Below are positions 53,872 through 60,660 of a DNA stretch of 64,000 nucleotides, piece after piece (positions within the stretch are counted from its first letter, which is position 1; each line of letters begins with the position of its first letter). Position numbers and translations under genes: made by a program. Under the pieces are notes generated by a model. That model made no database searches and was not told the origin of the DNA. It saw nothing but the letters and a program-made list of their open reading frames with translations. Source of the stretch: JAADHI01 sp964451325 (GTDB taxonomy: Bacteria > Nitrospirota > Nitrospiria > SBBL01 > JAADHI01); assembly GCA_964451325.1 (NCBI GenBank), contig CAYVHO010000013.1:13323-77322 (forward strand), written 5' to 3'.

Positions 53872-55023
53872 ATGAAGCTTATGGAACGTGAAATTCCTTT
53901 GTATACGACCGAAGGGGTGAAAAATGCGGAGATTACGACCCATTCTTTTAGTACAGAAGACAAACTGGGTTTAAGTTTACAGCGCTTTAAACGGGATGAC
54001 TGTGAAGACATCGTCGTCATTATTCACGGTCTGACAACCTCGACCGACATGTACATTATGCCGGAGCATTATAACTTGGTCAGTTATTTACTGGATCATG
54101 ATTTTTCGGATGTGTGGTGTTTTGATTTTAGGATGAGTAATCGGTATTCCTACAATCTGATTCCTGGAAAATACAGCATGGATGACTGCGCTTTATACGA
54201 TCATCCGGCTGCGATTGAAGAAATTCGAAAACAGGTGGGTCCGGACAAACGCATTCATGTGATCTGTCATTGCCTGGGTTCAATGAGTTTTATGATGTCC
54301 TTGGCCGCAAAGACGGTAACGGGGATTACGAGCTGCATCTCAAACAGCATCGCACTCACCCCGCGTCTCCACAATTGGTCGGAGTTTAAAATATCCTATG
54401 TCCCGACAATATTGGAAGGTATTTTGGACATTCCCTACGTTTCCCCACGCTGGAGTCAAGATCCGGGTTTCTCGCGCGGAAAGGTACTTTCAAAGCTAGT
54501 GTCTTTATTTCACCGGGAATGTGATGTGCCCGCCTGTCATATGTTGAGCATGATGTGGGGAACGGGTTGGCCTGCGCTTTATCATCACAAAAACCTGCAT
54601 GAAGTGACTCACAGGCGCGGTGGTGATCTTTATGGTGCTACGATGATGAGTTATCACCGCCATGTGGCCAAGATGGTGAATGCAAACGGAGATGCGATCC
54701 AGATGTTTCCTGAGGATGCCCGTTATACGTCTTTGCCCAAAAACTACATGCAAGAGGCAAAAAATATCGAAACCCCGGTGCTGTTTATGACGGGACAAGA
54801 CAATAAGGTTTTTACCGATTCGAATATTGTTTGTTACGAAAAGCTCAATAAAGAACGCCCGGATTTTCATCAACTCCATGTTTTTCCAGAGTACGGGCAT
54901 CAGGATGTTTTTATGGGAAAAAACAACGATAAAGATATCTTCCCACGCTTGCTCACATTTCTTGAAGAAAAACGCGCCGAGGCAGTTGCCTCAAAGGAGG
55001 CGGAGGTTGTGAGGGTTGCCTAA
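53872..55023 (+). CDS. Stand-alone alpha/beta hydrolase with Cys nucleophile
   Basis: 383 residues, start ATG 53872 (or 53881). Cytosolic. Oxyanion region VVIIHGLTTSTDMY; nucleophile elbow VICHCLGSMSF with Cys 134 where Ser is usual; acid in FMTGQDNKVF; His in FPEYGHQDVFMGKNNDKDIFPRLLTFL. The elbow and the C-terminal YGH.D...GKN...D.FP motif match the hydrolase half of the upstream fusion, so the two are related. Cys in the lipase-box position is best known from PHA synthases and dienelactone hydrolase, which form covalent thioesters. The last four bases overlap the convergent clpX-like gene. Confidence 0.85.
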   Translation: MKLMEREIPLYTTEGVKNAEITTHSFSTEDKLGLSLQRFKRDDCEDIVVIIHGLTTSTDMYIMPEHYNLVSYLLDHDFSDVWCFDFRMSNRYSYNLIPGKYSMDDCALYDHPAAIEEIRKQVGPDKRIHVICHCLGSMSFMMSLAAKTVTGITSCISNSIALTPRLHNWSEFKISYVPTILEGILDIPYVSPRWSQDPGFSRGKVLSKLVSLFHRECDVPACHMLSMMWGTGWPALYHHKNLHEVTHRRGGDLYGATMMSYHRHVAKMVNANGDAIQMFPEDARYTSLPKNYMQEAKNIETPVLFMTGQDNKVFTDSNIVCYEKLNKERPDFHQLHVFPEYGHQDVFMGKNNDKDIFPRLLTFLEEKRAEAVASKEAEVVRVA

Positions 55024-56120
55024 ACGGCTTCTTCCCGCTTATCTTTTTCGTAACCTTGTAATGAAAGTAATTGTTCTACTTTTTCAGCCGTAATCAGATA
55101 TTCTTCTTGCTCGGGATGTTCGGGCAAATCGTACATGATATCCAAGAGGATTTCTTCGAGGATTGCACGCAAGCCTCTCGCCCCTGTGCCCAGTGCAATG
55201 GCCTCTTCTGCAACGGCGGTTAGCGCGTCTTCTGAAAATTGAAGCTTGAGTCCTTCTAATTCGAAGAGCCGTTTATATTGTTTAATGATGGCATGTTTGG
55301 GTTCTTTTAAAATGCGAACCAAATCAGAAGCCAGAAGTGGGTTTAATACTGAGATGATGGGAAAACGTCCGAGAAATTCTGGAATCATGCCAAACTTGAG
55401 CAGATCTTCTGGCAGGACTCTCGTATTTTGTATGCCCTTTTCCTGCTGAACACCACCGAAGCCGATGGATTTTTTCTCAAGACGACGTGCGACAATGTCT
55501 TCGATGCCTTCAAAGGCTCCGCCACAAATAAAGAGAATATTTTTGGTGTTGATCGGGATCAATTTTTCATGGGGATGTTTTCTCCCTCCTTTAGGCGGCA
55601 CATTTACAATGGATCCTTCAACAATTTTGAGCAGGGCTTGTTGAACCCCTTCCCCGGAAACATCGCGGGTTAGGGAGGGGGATTCATTTTTTCGCCCGAC
55701 CTTGTCTATTTCGTCAATATAGACAATACCGCGTTCACATTGTTCGATATCTCCGTCTGCTGCCTGAAGCAAACGAAGCACGACATTTTCAACATCTTCC
55801 CCGACGTAGCCAGATTGTGTCAGTGTTGTGGCATCCGAAATAGAAAGCGGGACGCCTGCGATTCTGGCCAATGTTTCGGCAAAAAGGGTTTTTCCTGTTC
55901 CGGTGGGACCGATTAAAAGCAGATTGCCTTTTTTGAGTTCCAGATCCTCGTGGCTTTTGTGCATGAAAATGCGTTTGTAGTGATTGTAGATGGCGACCGA
56001 AAGTGTTTTTTTTACACGGTCTTGCCCGATGATGTGTTCATCCAGTTGAGCCTTTATTTTAGGGGGTTTTGGAAGAGTTTGACGAGGTGGTTCTTCTTTT
56101 GGAGGTCCGCTGTTAAACAT
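55020..56120 (-). CDS. ClpX-like AAA+ unfoldase lacking the zinc-binding domain
   Basis: About 366 residues. ATPase parts complete: LDEHIIGQDRVKKTL, Walker A GPTGTGKT, pore loop GYVGED, Walker B IVYIDEIDK, KGGRKHPHEK loop, the ClpP-docking IGF tripeptide in KKSIGFGG, and sensor 2 GARGLRAILE. The four-Cys N-terminal zinc domain that recruits adaptors is absent; only a short Pro-rich lead (MFNSGPPKEEPPRQ) replaces it. ATG 56120, after GAGAGGG, overlaps the upstream stop by eight bases (ATGTTTAA). So it can probably dock ClpP but must pick substrates differently. Whether a second, canonical clpX exists elsewhere is not visible here. Confidence 0.88.
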   Translation of the reverse strand: MFNSGPPKEEPPRQTLPKPPKIKAQLDEHIIGQDRVKKTLSVAIYNHYKRIFMHKSHEDLELKKGNLLLIGPTGTGKTLFAETLARIAGVPLSISDATTLTQSGYVGEDVENVVLRLLQAADGDIEQCERGIVYIDEIDKVGRKNESPSLTRDVSGEGVQQALLKIVEGSIVNVPPKGGRKHPHEKLIPINTKNILFICGGAFEGIEDIVARRLEKKSIGFGGVQQEKGIQNTRVLPEDLLKFGMIPEFLGRFPIISVLNPLLASDLVRILKEPKHAIIKQYKRLFELEGLKLQFSEDALTAVAEEAIALGTGARGLRAILEEILLDIMYDLPEHPEQEEYLITAEKVEQLLSLQGYEKDKREEAV

Positions 56121-56634
56121 CCGCTTTTCCCTCTCTTGGTTTTTTGTCTGTCTTCCGCCGTCCGAGGTTTTTATAGTTCTGGAGGCCTTTCTGAACCCGT
56201 CTTTCATGAAGCTGAAAACTTTTAGAATATTCGGGAAATTGGCTCAGTAATTTAGAATCGGTTGCTTTGAGCAGGGGTAAAAAAAATTCTTTATCAAAAG
56301 TTTTGAGATGACTTAAGATCTGAATGGCTTCAGATTCGTTAATCCCATTGTAAATTGTTGCTTCGTATTTTGAAAGCATCATTTCTATTTTTTCTTGGTT
56401 TTCAGCACTAATTTCAACGGGTTTTGTGACCCTTGTCCCTGTTTTTAACAATGACTTTGCAATTTTTAGAATTGCCACATGCTTTCGCTCGTCCCGCGCA
56501 AGGTTTTTCCAGAGATTGTCTTTGTTATTCATGGATAATGTTTTGGATGAAAGCTGTTCTCCAATTCGCTGATAAATCTTTCCAACGCGCTGTTCAAAGG
56601 TAATCTGAAAGTCGAGCGATCTTTCTGTATTCAT
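56113..56634 (-). CDS. Ferritin-like/rubrerythrin-type protein
   Basis: 173 residues, no signal peptide. Predicted four-helix bundle with an ExxH in LARDERKHVAILKIAKS and Glu residues in the first helix (ITFEQRVGKIYQRIGEQL), consistent with a diiron ferritin-like fold. The later helices (ESEAIQILSHLKTFDKEFFLPLL) have fewer obvious ligands, so metal binding is uncertain. AAAGGAG precedes ATG 56634. It overlaps the ClpX-like gene by eight bases, so the two are translationally coupled: possibly substrate, adaptor or stress partner. Confidence 0.6.
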   Translation of the reverse strand: MNTERSLDFQITFEQRVGKIYQRIGEQLSSKTLSMNNKDNLWKNLARDERKHVAILKIAKSLLKTGTRVTKPVEISAENQEKIEMMLSKYEATIYNGINESEAIQILSHLKTFDKEFFLPLLKATDSKLLSQFPEYSKSFQLHERRVQKGLQNYKNLGRRKTDKKPREGKADV

Positions 56635-56652
56635 GGATGATTATCTCCTTTA

Positions 56653-56696
56653 GGGCCTCTTTGGGGAAGAGTTCTTCCCCAAAGAGGCCCTTTTTT
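56653..56696 (+). terminator. Very strong hairpin with plus-strand T-run
   Basis: An 18-base perfect inverted repeat (GGGCCTCTTTGGGGAAGA at 56653-56670, its complement at 56673-56690), almost no loop, followed on the plus strand by TTTTTT. The T-run faces plus-strand transcription, although both flanking genes are on the minus strand. On the minus strand it ends eight bases before the ferritin-like gene's ribosome site. Confidence 0.8.
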
Positions 56697-56713
56697 ATTT
56701 CAAGGCAGCATTT

Positions 56714-57577
56714 TTAAGCGGCTTCTGGGAATTGATAGCTCTCTTCTTCTGCCTCTTTCGGAAATCCAAGATTGCTCAGGAATACGGAAAAAACCCAGCC
56801 GACATAGAGAAAGGCGGCAATACTAAAGAGACCGTATTCTGCAAATCCACCTAGGCCCGCATAGGTCACTTTTGAGGTGAGCGCAGCGCCACCACCTCGA
56901 CTGGAACGCTCAAAAATCTGTGTCATGGGGCGTCCCGTTTCATTTTCAAGCAGGGTCATTGCGAGCCTGAAATTTCTTTCATGTTCAAATGCTTTATTAC
57001 GACGAAGCAGGGTCAAGAGGCTTCCTGAAATTTCTTGTCTACTGTTACCCTGAAGGTTTGCATAAGCCGTTGTGGTCATCATTCCCAGAACTTGTTTGAT
57101 TTGGGCCTGGTTTAGAATCTTTTGTCCCATAGTGACCTGTGCCGCGCTCGCTTGATCTTGTCGCGCCAATGCGGTCATGGCAATGAATCTGCCCAGGTGT
57201 GTTTGCATCTGAGCTCCCTCAGTGCTGGGTGTTATTTTTTGAGTTTGCATTTGTGTCATTTCTAGAATTGTGGCACCCATTTGTTCTTGATTTTTCATGA
57301 ATTTAAAATCAAGGTGGGCCATGGCAGCAATGCCACTGCCCAGTGCTTCTTGAGACATTTTCCCACGTTGTGCGCCATCCAGGATGAACTGCCCTGTTGC
57401 GGCTTGTACGCGTCCACTCTGCCAACGAAGCCGGGCGGCGTCTGTTATTTCTCTTCCCAGTTGTTCTTGGGAATTGCCTCCGTTTATCACGGCGGCTTGA
57501 GATGGAAAAACCATAAAGAAAAAAAGAAACGTAGCAGCGACAGCAATGATAGCCTGTCTATTTTTTGTCGGTTTCAT
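56714..57577 (-). CDS. Exported repeat protein with C-terminal membrane helix, unknown
   Basis: 287 residues. Signal peptide (cleavage near SQA-AVI). About seven degenerate units of roughly 20 residues follow, each with a Q..(L/M)G..I core: QEQLGREITDAAR, ATGQFILDGAQ, QEALGSGIAAMAH, QEQMGATILEMTQ, QTHLGRFIAMTAL, QVTMGQKILNQAQ, SRQEISGSLL. Then a linker and a membrane helix (YGLFSIAAFLYVGWVFSVFL) with a short acidic tail. No family recognised. A strong AAGGAGGGGG precedes ATG 57577. It heads the minus-strand group with the ferritin-like and ClpX-like genes and lies behind a sigma-54-type promoter. Confidence 0.72.
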   Translation of the reverse strand: MKPTKNRQAIIAVAATFLFFFMVFPSQAAVINGGNSQEQLGREITDAARLRWQSGRVQAATGQFILDGAQRGKMSQEALGSGIAAMAHLDFKFMKNQEQMGATILEMTQMQTQKITPSTEGAQMQTHLGRFIAMTALARQDQASAAQVTMGQKILNQAQIKQVLGMMTTTAYANLQGNSRQEISGSLLTLLRRNKAFEHERNFRLAMTLLENETGRPMTQIFERSSRGGGAALTSKVTYAGLGGFAEYGLFSIAAFLYVGWVFSVFLSNLGFPKEAEEESYQFPEAA

Positions 57578-57592
57578 ATTGCCCCCTCCTTT

Positions 57593-57650
57593 GTCTGACG
57601 TTCACGTGTCTGACGTTCACGTAGATATACATTGTTTCTTTTGTGAACGT
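57593..57650 (-). repeat. 15-base tandem repeat and matching inverted arm in the leader
   Basis: Two adjacent perfect copies of TGTCTGACGTTCACG (57593-57607 and 57608-57622). Within them ACGTTCAC occurs at 57598-57605 and 57613-57620. The complement GTGAACGT is at 57643-57650, so in the minus-strand leader RNA one arm can pair with either copy. The near copy is just upstream of the ribosome site. Confidence 0.75.
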
Positions 57651-57767
57651 ATTGGGGATGAATGTTGTATCCCCCTTGTTATCCGGGGAAGGTATGTTGT
57701 AGAATGCTTACCCGGATTTGTTAAGTGGATTAAGTTCATCATAACACAAGCTGTTTCTTTCCCTCAG

Positions 57768-57790
57768 ATAAGCAAGGAATATGCCGATAT
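57768..57790 (-). promoter_or_regulatory. Candidate sigma-54 promoter of the repeat-protein/ferritin/ClpX group
   Basis: Minus strand: TCGGCATA, then CCTTGCTTA, with GG (57785-57784) and GC (57773-57772) ten bases apart. Both halves are close to the sigma-54 consensus (GGCA ... TTGCTT), better than the copy upstream of the PEP-CTERM gene. Predicted start near 57760, giving a leader of about 180 bases that contains the tandem repeat. Confidence 0.65.
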
Positions 57791-57970
57791 TTTTTAGAAG
57801 GTTAAAAAAATAAATCCTTTAATATCAGTGTCTTTCAGGGCTAAGCGTCGCTTAAACCGAAAGGCTGTGGAATGACTTACAGTACCTGGGGAAGCGCTTA
57901 CACAAGTGGCGTAAAAAAGAAGGCGGTCAATTTTAGGTCGGAATTGATCTGAGGGGTGATTAGTGCGACT
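57791..57970. other. Short gene-free spacer
   Basis: No convincing coding sequence. A near-perfect palindrome TAAGCG-t-CGCTTA lies at 57842-57854 and could be an operator. Otherwise nothing recognisable before the DUF2061 gene stop. Confidence 0.5.
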
Positions 57971-58228
57971 TTAAATCTTAGTTTTTCTTTTACGTTTTGA
58001 TAAAACTTCGGTTTCGATGTGGCGGATTGTGCCACGGGGAAGGGCTTGCCAGGCACGTTCGTGTAAATAATAGAAAGCAATTTTTAAGACAGCTTCTATC
58101 CCTCCAATGCCAAGCGCAACACTCGTATCTCCTGTGATGAGGTAAGCGATAGTGATTGTTGTCGTGGAGGCGACAATTCTCCAACTCAGGCCCTTTAAAA
58201 GGCTTCTAATCCGTGTTTCCCGTTCCAT
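57971..58228 (-). CDS. DUF2061 small membrane protein
   Basis: 85 residues. Matches the DUF2061 pattern: RSLLKGLSWRIVASTTTITIAYLITGDTSVALGIGGIEAVLKIAFYYLHERAW, with two membrane helices and a basic tail. Such proteins often accompany sulfate-assimilation genes in other bacteria, but none are here. It is last in the minus-strand run after folA, 63 bases downstream. Function unknown. Confidence 0.82.
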   Translation of the reverse strand: MERETRIRSLLKGLSWRIVASTTTITIAYLITGDTSVALGIGGIEAVLKIAFYYLHERAWQALPRGTIRHIETEVLSKRKRKTKI

Positions 58229-58291
58229 GGCCCCAAATATACCACAGAGCGAATAATTTTTAGAAACAGAAGTGTAATTGAAGGGCCGGTT

Positions 58292-58846
58292 TCAAAGAAG
58301 ATTTGAATCCAAGCGTCTATGGTATTCGGAAAAACAGTAGGGGAGGCCATTTTCTTGCAATATTTCAGAGACGGTGTCTTGTTTAAATTGCTGCTCGAAC
58401 TTGGGAAAAAAAGTGTCACAATCAAAGGTGTATTCAATTTGAGTGAGATAGAGTTTTTTGCATGCAGGCATTTTCAGTGCGACCTCGAAAATCTGTTCTC
58501 CCCCGATGACAAAAATATCCGCGATTTTTTCTTTGTGTCGGGATGTTTGAACAAGCTTCAGGCCTTTTTCAAGTGAATCAGCGAATAAGACATTGGAGGG
58601 AAAGTCCGGGTTTTGTTTACGTGTCAAGACCAGGTTGAGCCTATCGGGTAGGGGACGAAATCTTTGTGGGATGGAGTCCCAGGTTTTCCGTCCCATGATC
58701 ACAAGGTTTTGTTTCTGAGGGATGTTGGTTTTTGTGGTGAGTGTTTTAAAGTGTTTCATGTCACCCGGAAGATGCCAAGGGAGGCTCCCGGCTTTTCCGA
58801 TGCCGCCTTGTAAATCAATCGCCACAATCACACTGAATGAAATCAT
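58292..58846 (-). CDS. folA: Dihydrofolate reductase
   Basis: 184 residues. Reduces dihydrofolate to tetrahydrofolate with NADPH. Motifs: ISFSVIVAIDLQGGIGKAGSLPWHLPGDMKHFKTLT (active-site Asp in PGDM), LVIMGRKTWDSIP, RPLPDRLNLVLTR, DIFVIGGEQIFEVAL and YLTQIEYTFDCDTFFP. Complete. It follows thyA by six bases, the usual thyA-folA pairing: ThyA makes dihydrofolate and FolA recycles it. Confidence 0.95.
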   Translation of the reverse strand: MISFSVIVAIDLQGGIGKAGSLPWHLPGDMKHFKTLTTKTNIPQKQNLVIMGRKTWDSIPQRFRPLPDRLNLVLTRKQNPDFPSNVLFADSLEKGLKLVQTSRHKEKIADIFVIGGEQIFEVALKMPACKKLYLTQIEYTFDCDTFFPKFEQQFKQDTVSEILQENGLPYCFSEYHRRLDSNLL

Positions 58847-58852
58847 GATATT

Positions 58853-59668
58853 TTAAACAGCGAGTGGAAATTTAATAAAGGGCGCGTGTTGGTAATTGCA
58901 CAGTTCAATATCATCAAAACAAATATCAAAGACGGGTTTCGCTGCGACCTTGATTTGCGGTAATGTTTTCGGGATGCGCTTGAGTTGTTCTTTTAGTCCA
59001 TCCAGATGATTGTCGTAGATATGGGCATCCCCCAGGGTGTGTGTGAATATGCCGGGAAGCAAGTTGCACTCATTTGCGATAAGCGTCATCAACAATGCAT
59101 AGCTTGCGATGTTAAAGGGAACCCCTAAGGCGACATCGGCGGAGCGTTGGTAAAGCTGACAGTCGAGACGACCATTGATGACATAAAACTGAAAAAAAGC
59201 GTGGCATGGCGGCAGGGCCATGCGGTCCAGGTCCCCGGCATTCCAGGCACTGACAATGATACGGCGTGAGTCGGGGTTGTTTTTAATCAGAGCAATTACA
59301 TTTTGAATCTGATCCACATGGGTCTTCTGGTAAGTTTTTGTTTTTTCATCCCAAACAAATTTTTCCCACTTGCGCCATTGATAACCGTAAATCGGTCCCA
59401 GCTCTCCAGCCTCATTGGCCCAGGCATTCCAGATGGGCGTGTGTTCTTTCAAGTTTTGATTGATATTTGTCTCACCTTTTAAAAACCACAAAAGTTCATA
59501 AACAAGCGCAGAAAAGAGGACTTTTTTTGTGGTAAGCAGGGGAAATCCTTCTCTCAGGTCGTATTTATTTTGACAACCAAAGATCGAAATTGTCCCTGTC
59601 CCGGTACGATCGGCTTTTTTTTCGCCATTTTCGAGGATGTTTCGAACGAGTTCCAGATATTGTTTCAT
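58853..59668 (-). CDS. thyA: Thymidylate synthase
   Basis: 271 residues. Methylates dUMP to dTMP using methylene-THF. Motifs: GTGTISIFGCQ, LLTTKKV, ELLWFLKGETN, LGPIYGYQWRKW, the catalytic ALPPCHAFFQFYV, QRSADVALGVPFNIASYALL and HIYDNHLDGLKEQL. Classic ThyA rather than flavin ThyX. Lies between secF and folA. Confidence 0.97.
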   Translation of the reverse strand: MKQYLELVRNILENGEKKADRTGTGTISIFGCQNKYDLREGFPLLTTKKVLFSALVYELLWFLKGETNINQNLKEHTPIWNAWANEAGELGPIYGYQWRKWEKFVWDEKTKTYQKTHVDQIQNVIALIKNNPDSRRIIVSAWNAGDLDRMALPPCHAFFQFYVINGRLDCQLYQRSADVALGVPFNIASYALLMTLIANECNLLPGIFTHTLGDAHIYDNHLDGLKEQLKRIPKTLPQIKVAAKPVFDICFDDIELCNYQHAPFIKFPLAV

Positions 59669-59690
59669 GGGAGGTCGATCAGTCTCTAAG

Positions 59691-60629
59691 TTACGAGGCT
59701 TTTTTGAGGACGCTCTTTTTGGTTTTTATTTCGATGCGTTTTTGTTGCCAGGTGACCAGTAAGGAGCTTGCGATAAACCAGGAGGAATAGGTCCCGACAA
59801 CCACACCTAAGAGGACGGCCAGGGCAAAATCATGGATGACCTCTCCTCCAAAGAGAAATAGAGCAGCAACGGCTAAGAAGGTGGTTGTACTGGTGATCAA
59901 GGTCCGGGAGAGATTGTCATTGATGGAGCGGTTGATCACTTCTTTAAAGGTTTCTTTTTTTCTGCCTTTGAGGTTTTCCCGAATACGGTCAAAGACGACG
60001 ACGGTGTCATTCAGGGAGTAACCTGCAACCGTGAGTAAGGCGGTGATCAACAAGAGGGAGATTTCTTTATTCATGAGGAAAAAGAATCCGAGTACCACAA
60101 AAACATCATGAAAGGTTGCGATGGCCGCAGCGATTCCAAAACGAAACTCAAAACGAAAGGCGATGTAGGTGATGATGAGCACCAGGGAGAAAATAATGGC
60201 GTTAATGGCGTCTCCCTGAAGTTTTTTACCGATGGTGGGCCCGATTTCTGTACTACTTTCGACGATAAAGTTGTTCCCGGAAAAGGCCGAAGAAAAGATC
60301 TCTTTTATTTTTCCACGGATATTCTCTCCAGCAATTTCTTGTTTTTTGAGTCGGATGATCAGCTTGTTGTCCGATGAGATTTCCTGGAGTGTTGCGTTAC
60401 CAAATCCTCCGTTCTCCAAGGCTTTTCGTGCGGCATTGATTTCAATCGCTTGATCAAACTTCAGCTGAATGGCCGCCCCCCCGGAAAAATCAATGCCTAA
60501 GTTGCCGCTTCCTCTTGAAATTTGCACGAGTGCGATGACGCCAATGGCCACCAAAATAAGTGAAATCATGAAAAATTGTTTGCGTTTTCCAATGAAATCA
60601 ATGTCCGTTTTTTTTATGATCGTAAACAT
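59691..60629 (-). CDS. secF: Protein translocase subunit SecF
   Basis: 312 residues. Membrane part of the SecDF complex, which uses the proton gradient to help pull exported proteins out of SecYEG. Membrane helix at 20-40, then GIDFSGGAAIQLKF, the periplasmic P4 domain, and five later helices with LTVAGYSLNDTVVVFDRIRENL (conserved charged residue in the channel). It follows secD by 31 bases. Confidence 0.96.
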   Translation of the reverse strand: MFTIIKKTDIDFIGKRKQFFMISLILVAIGVIALVQISRGSGNLGIDFSGGAAIQLKFDQAIEINAARKALENGGFGNATLQEISSDNKLIIRLKKQEIAGENIRGKIKEIFSSAFSGNNFIVESSTEIGPTIGKKLQGDAINAIIFSLVLIITYIAFRFEFRFGIAAAIATFHDVFVVLGFFFLMNKEISLLLITALLTVAGYSLNDTVVVFDRIRENLKGRKKETFKEVINRSINDNLSRTLITSTTTFLAVAALFLFGGEVIHDFALAVLLGVVVGTYSSWFIASSLLVTWQQKRIEIKTKKSVLKKAS

Positions 60630-60660
60630 GGTGTTCCTTATTTTAGATTGAAATCAAAAC

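Noticed and set aside
56653..56690. Terminator for the minus-strand repeat-protein gene
   Set aside because: The T-run is on the plus strand; on the minus strand the hairpin is followed by TAAAGGAG, the next gene's ribosome site.
57593..57622. CRISPR-like repeat
   Set aside because: Only two directly adjacent copies without spacers and no cas genes.
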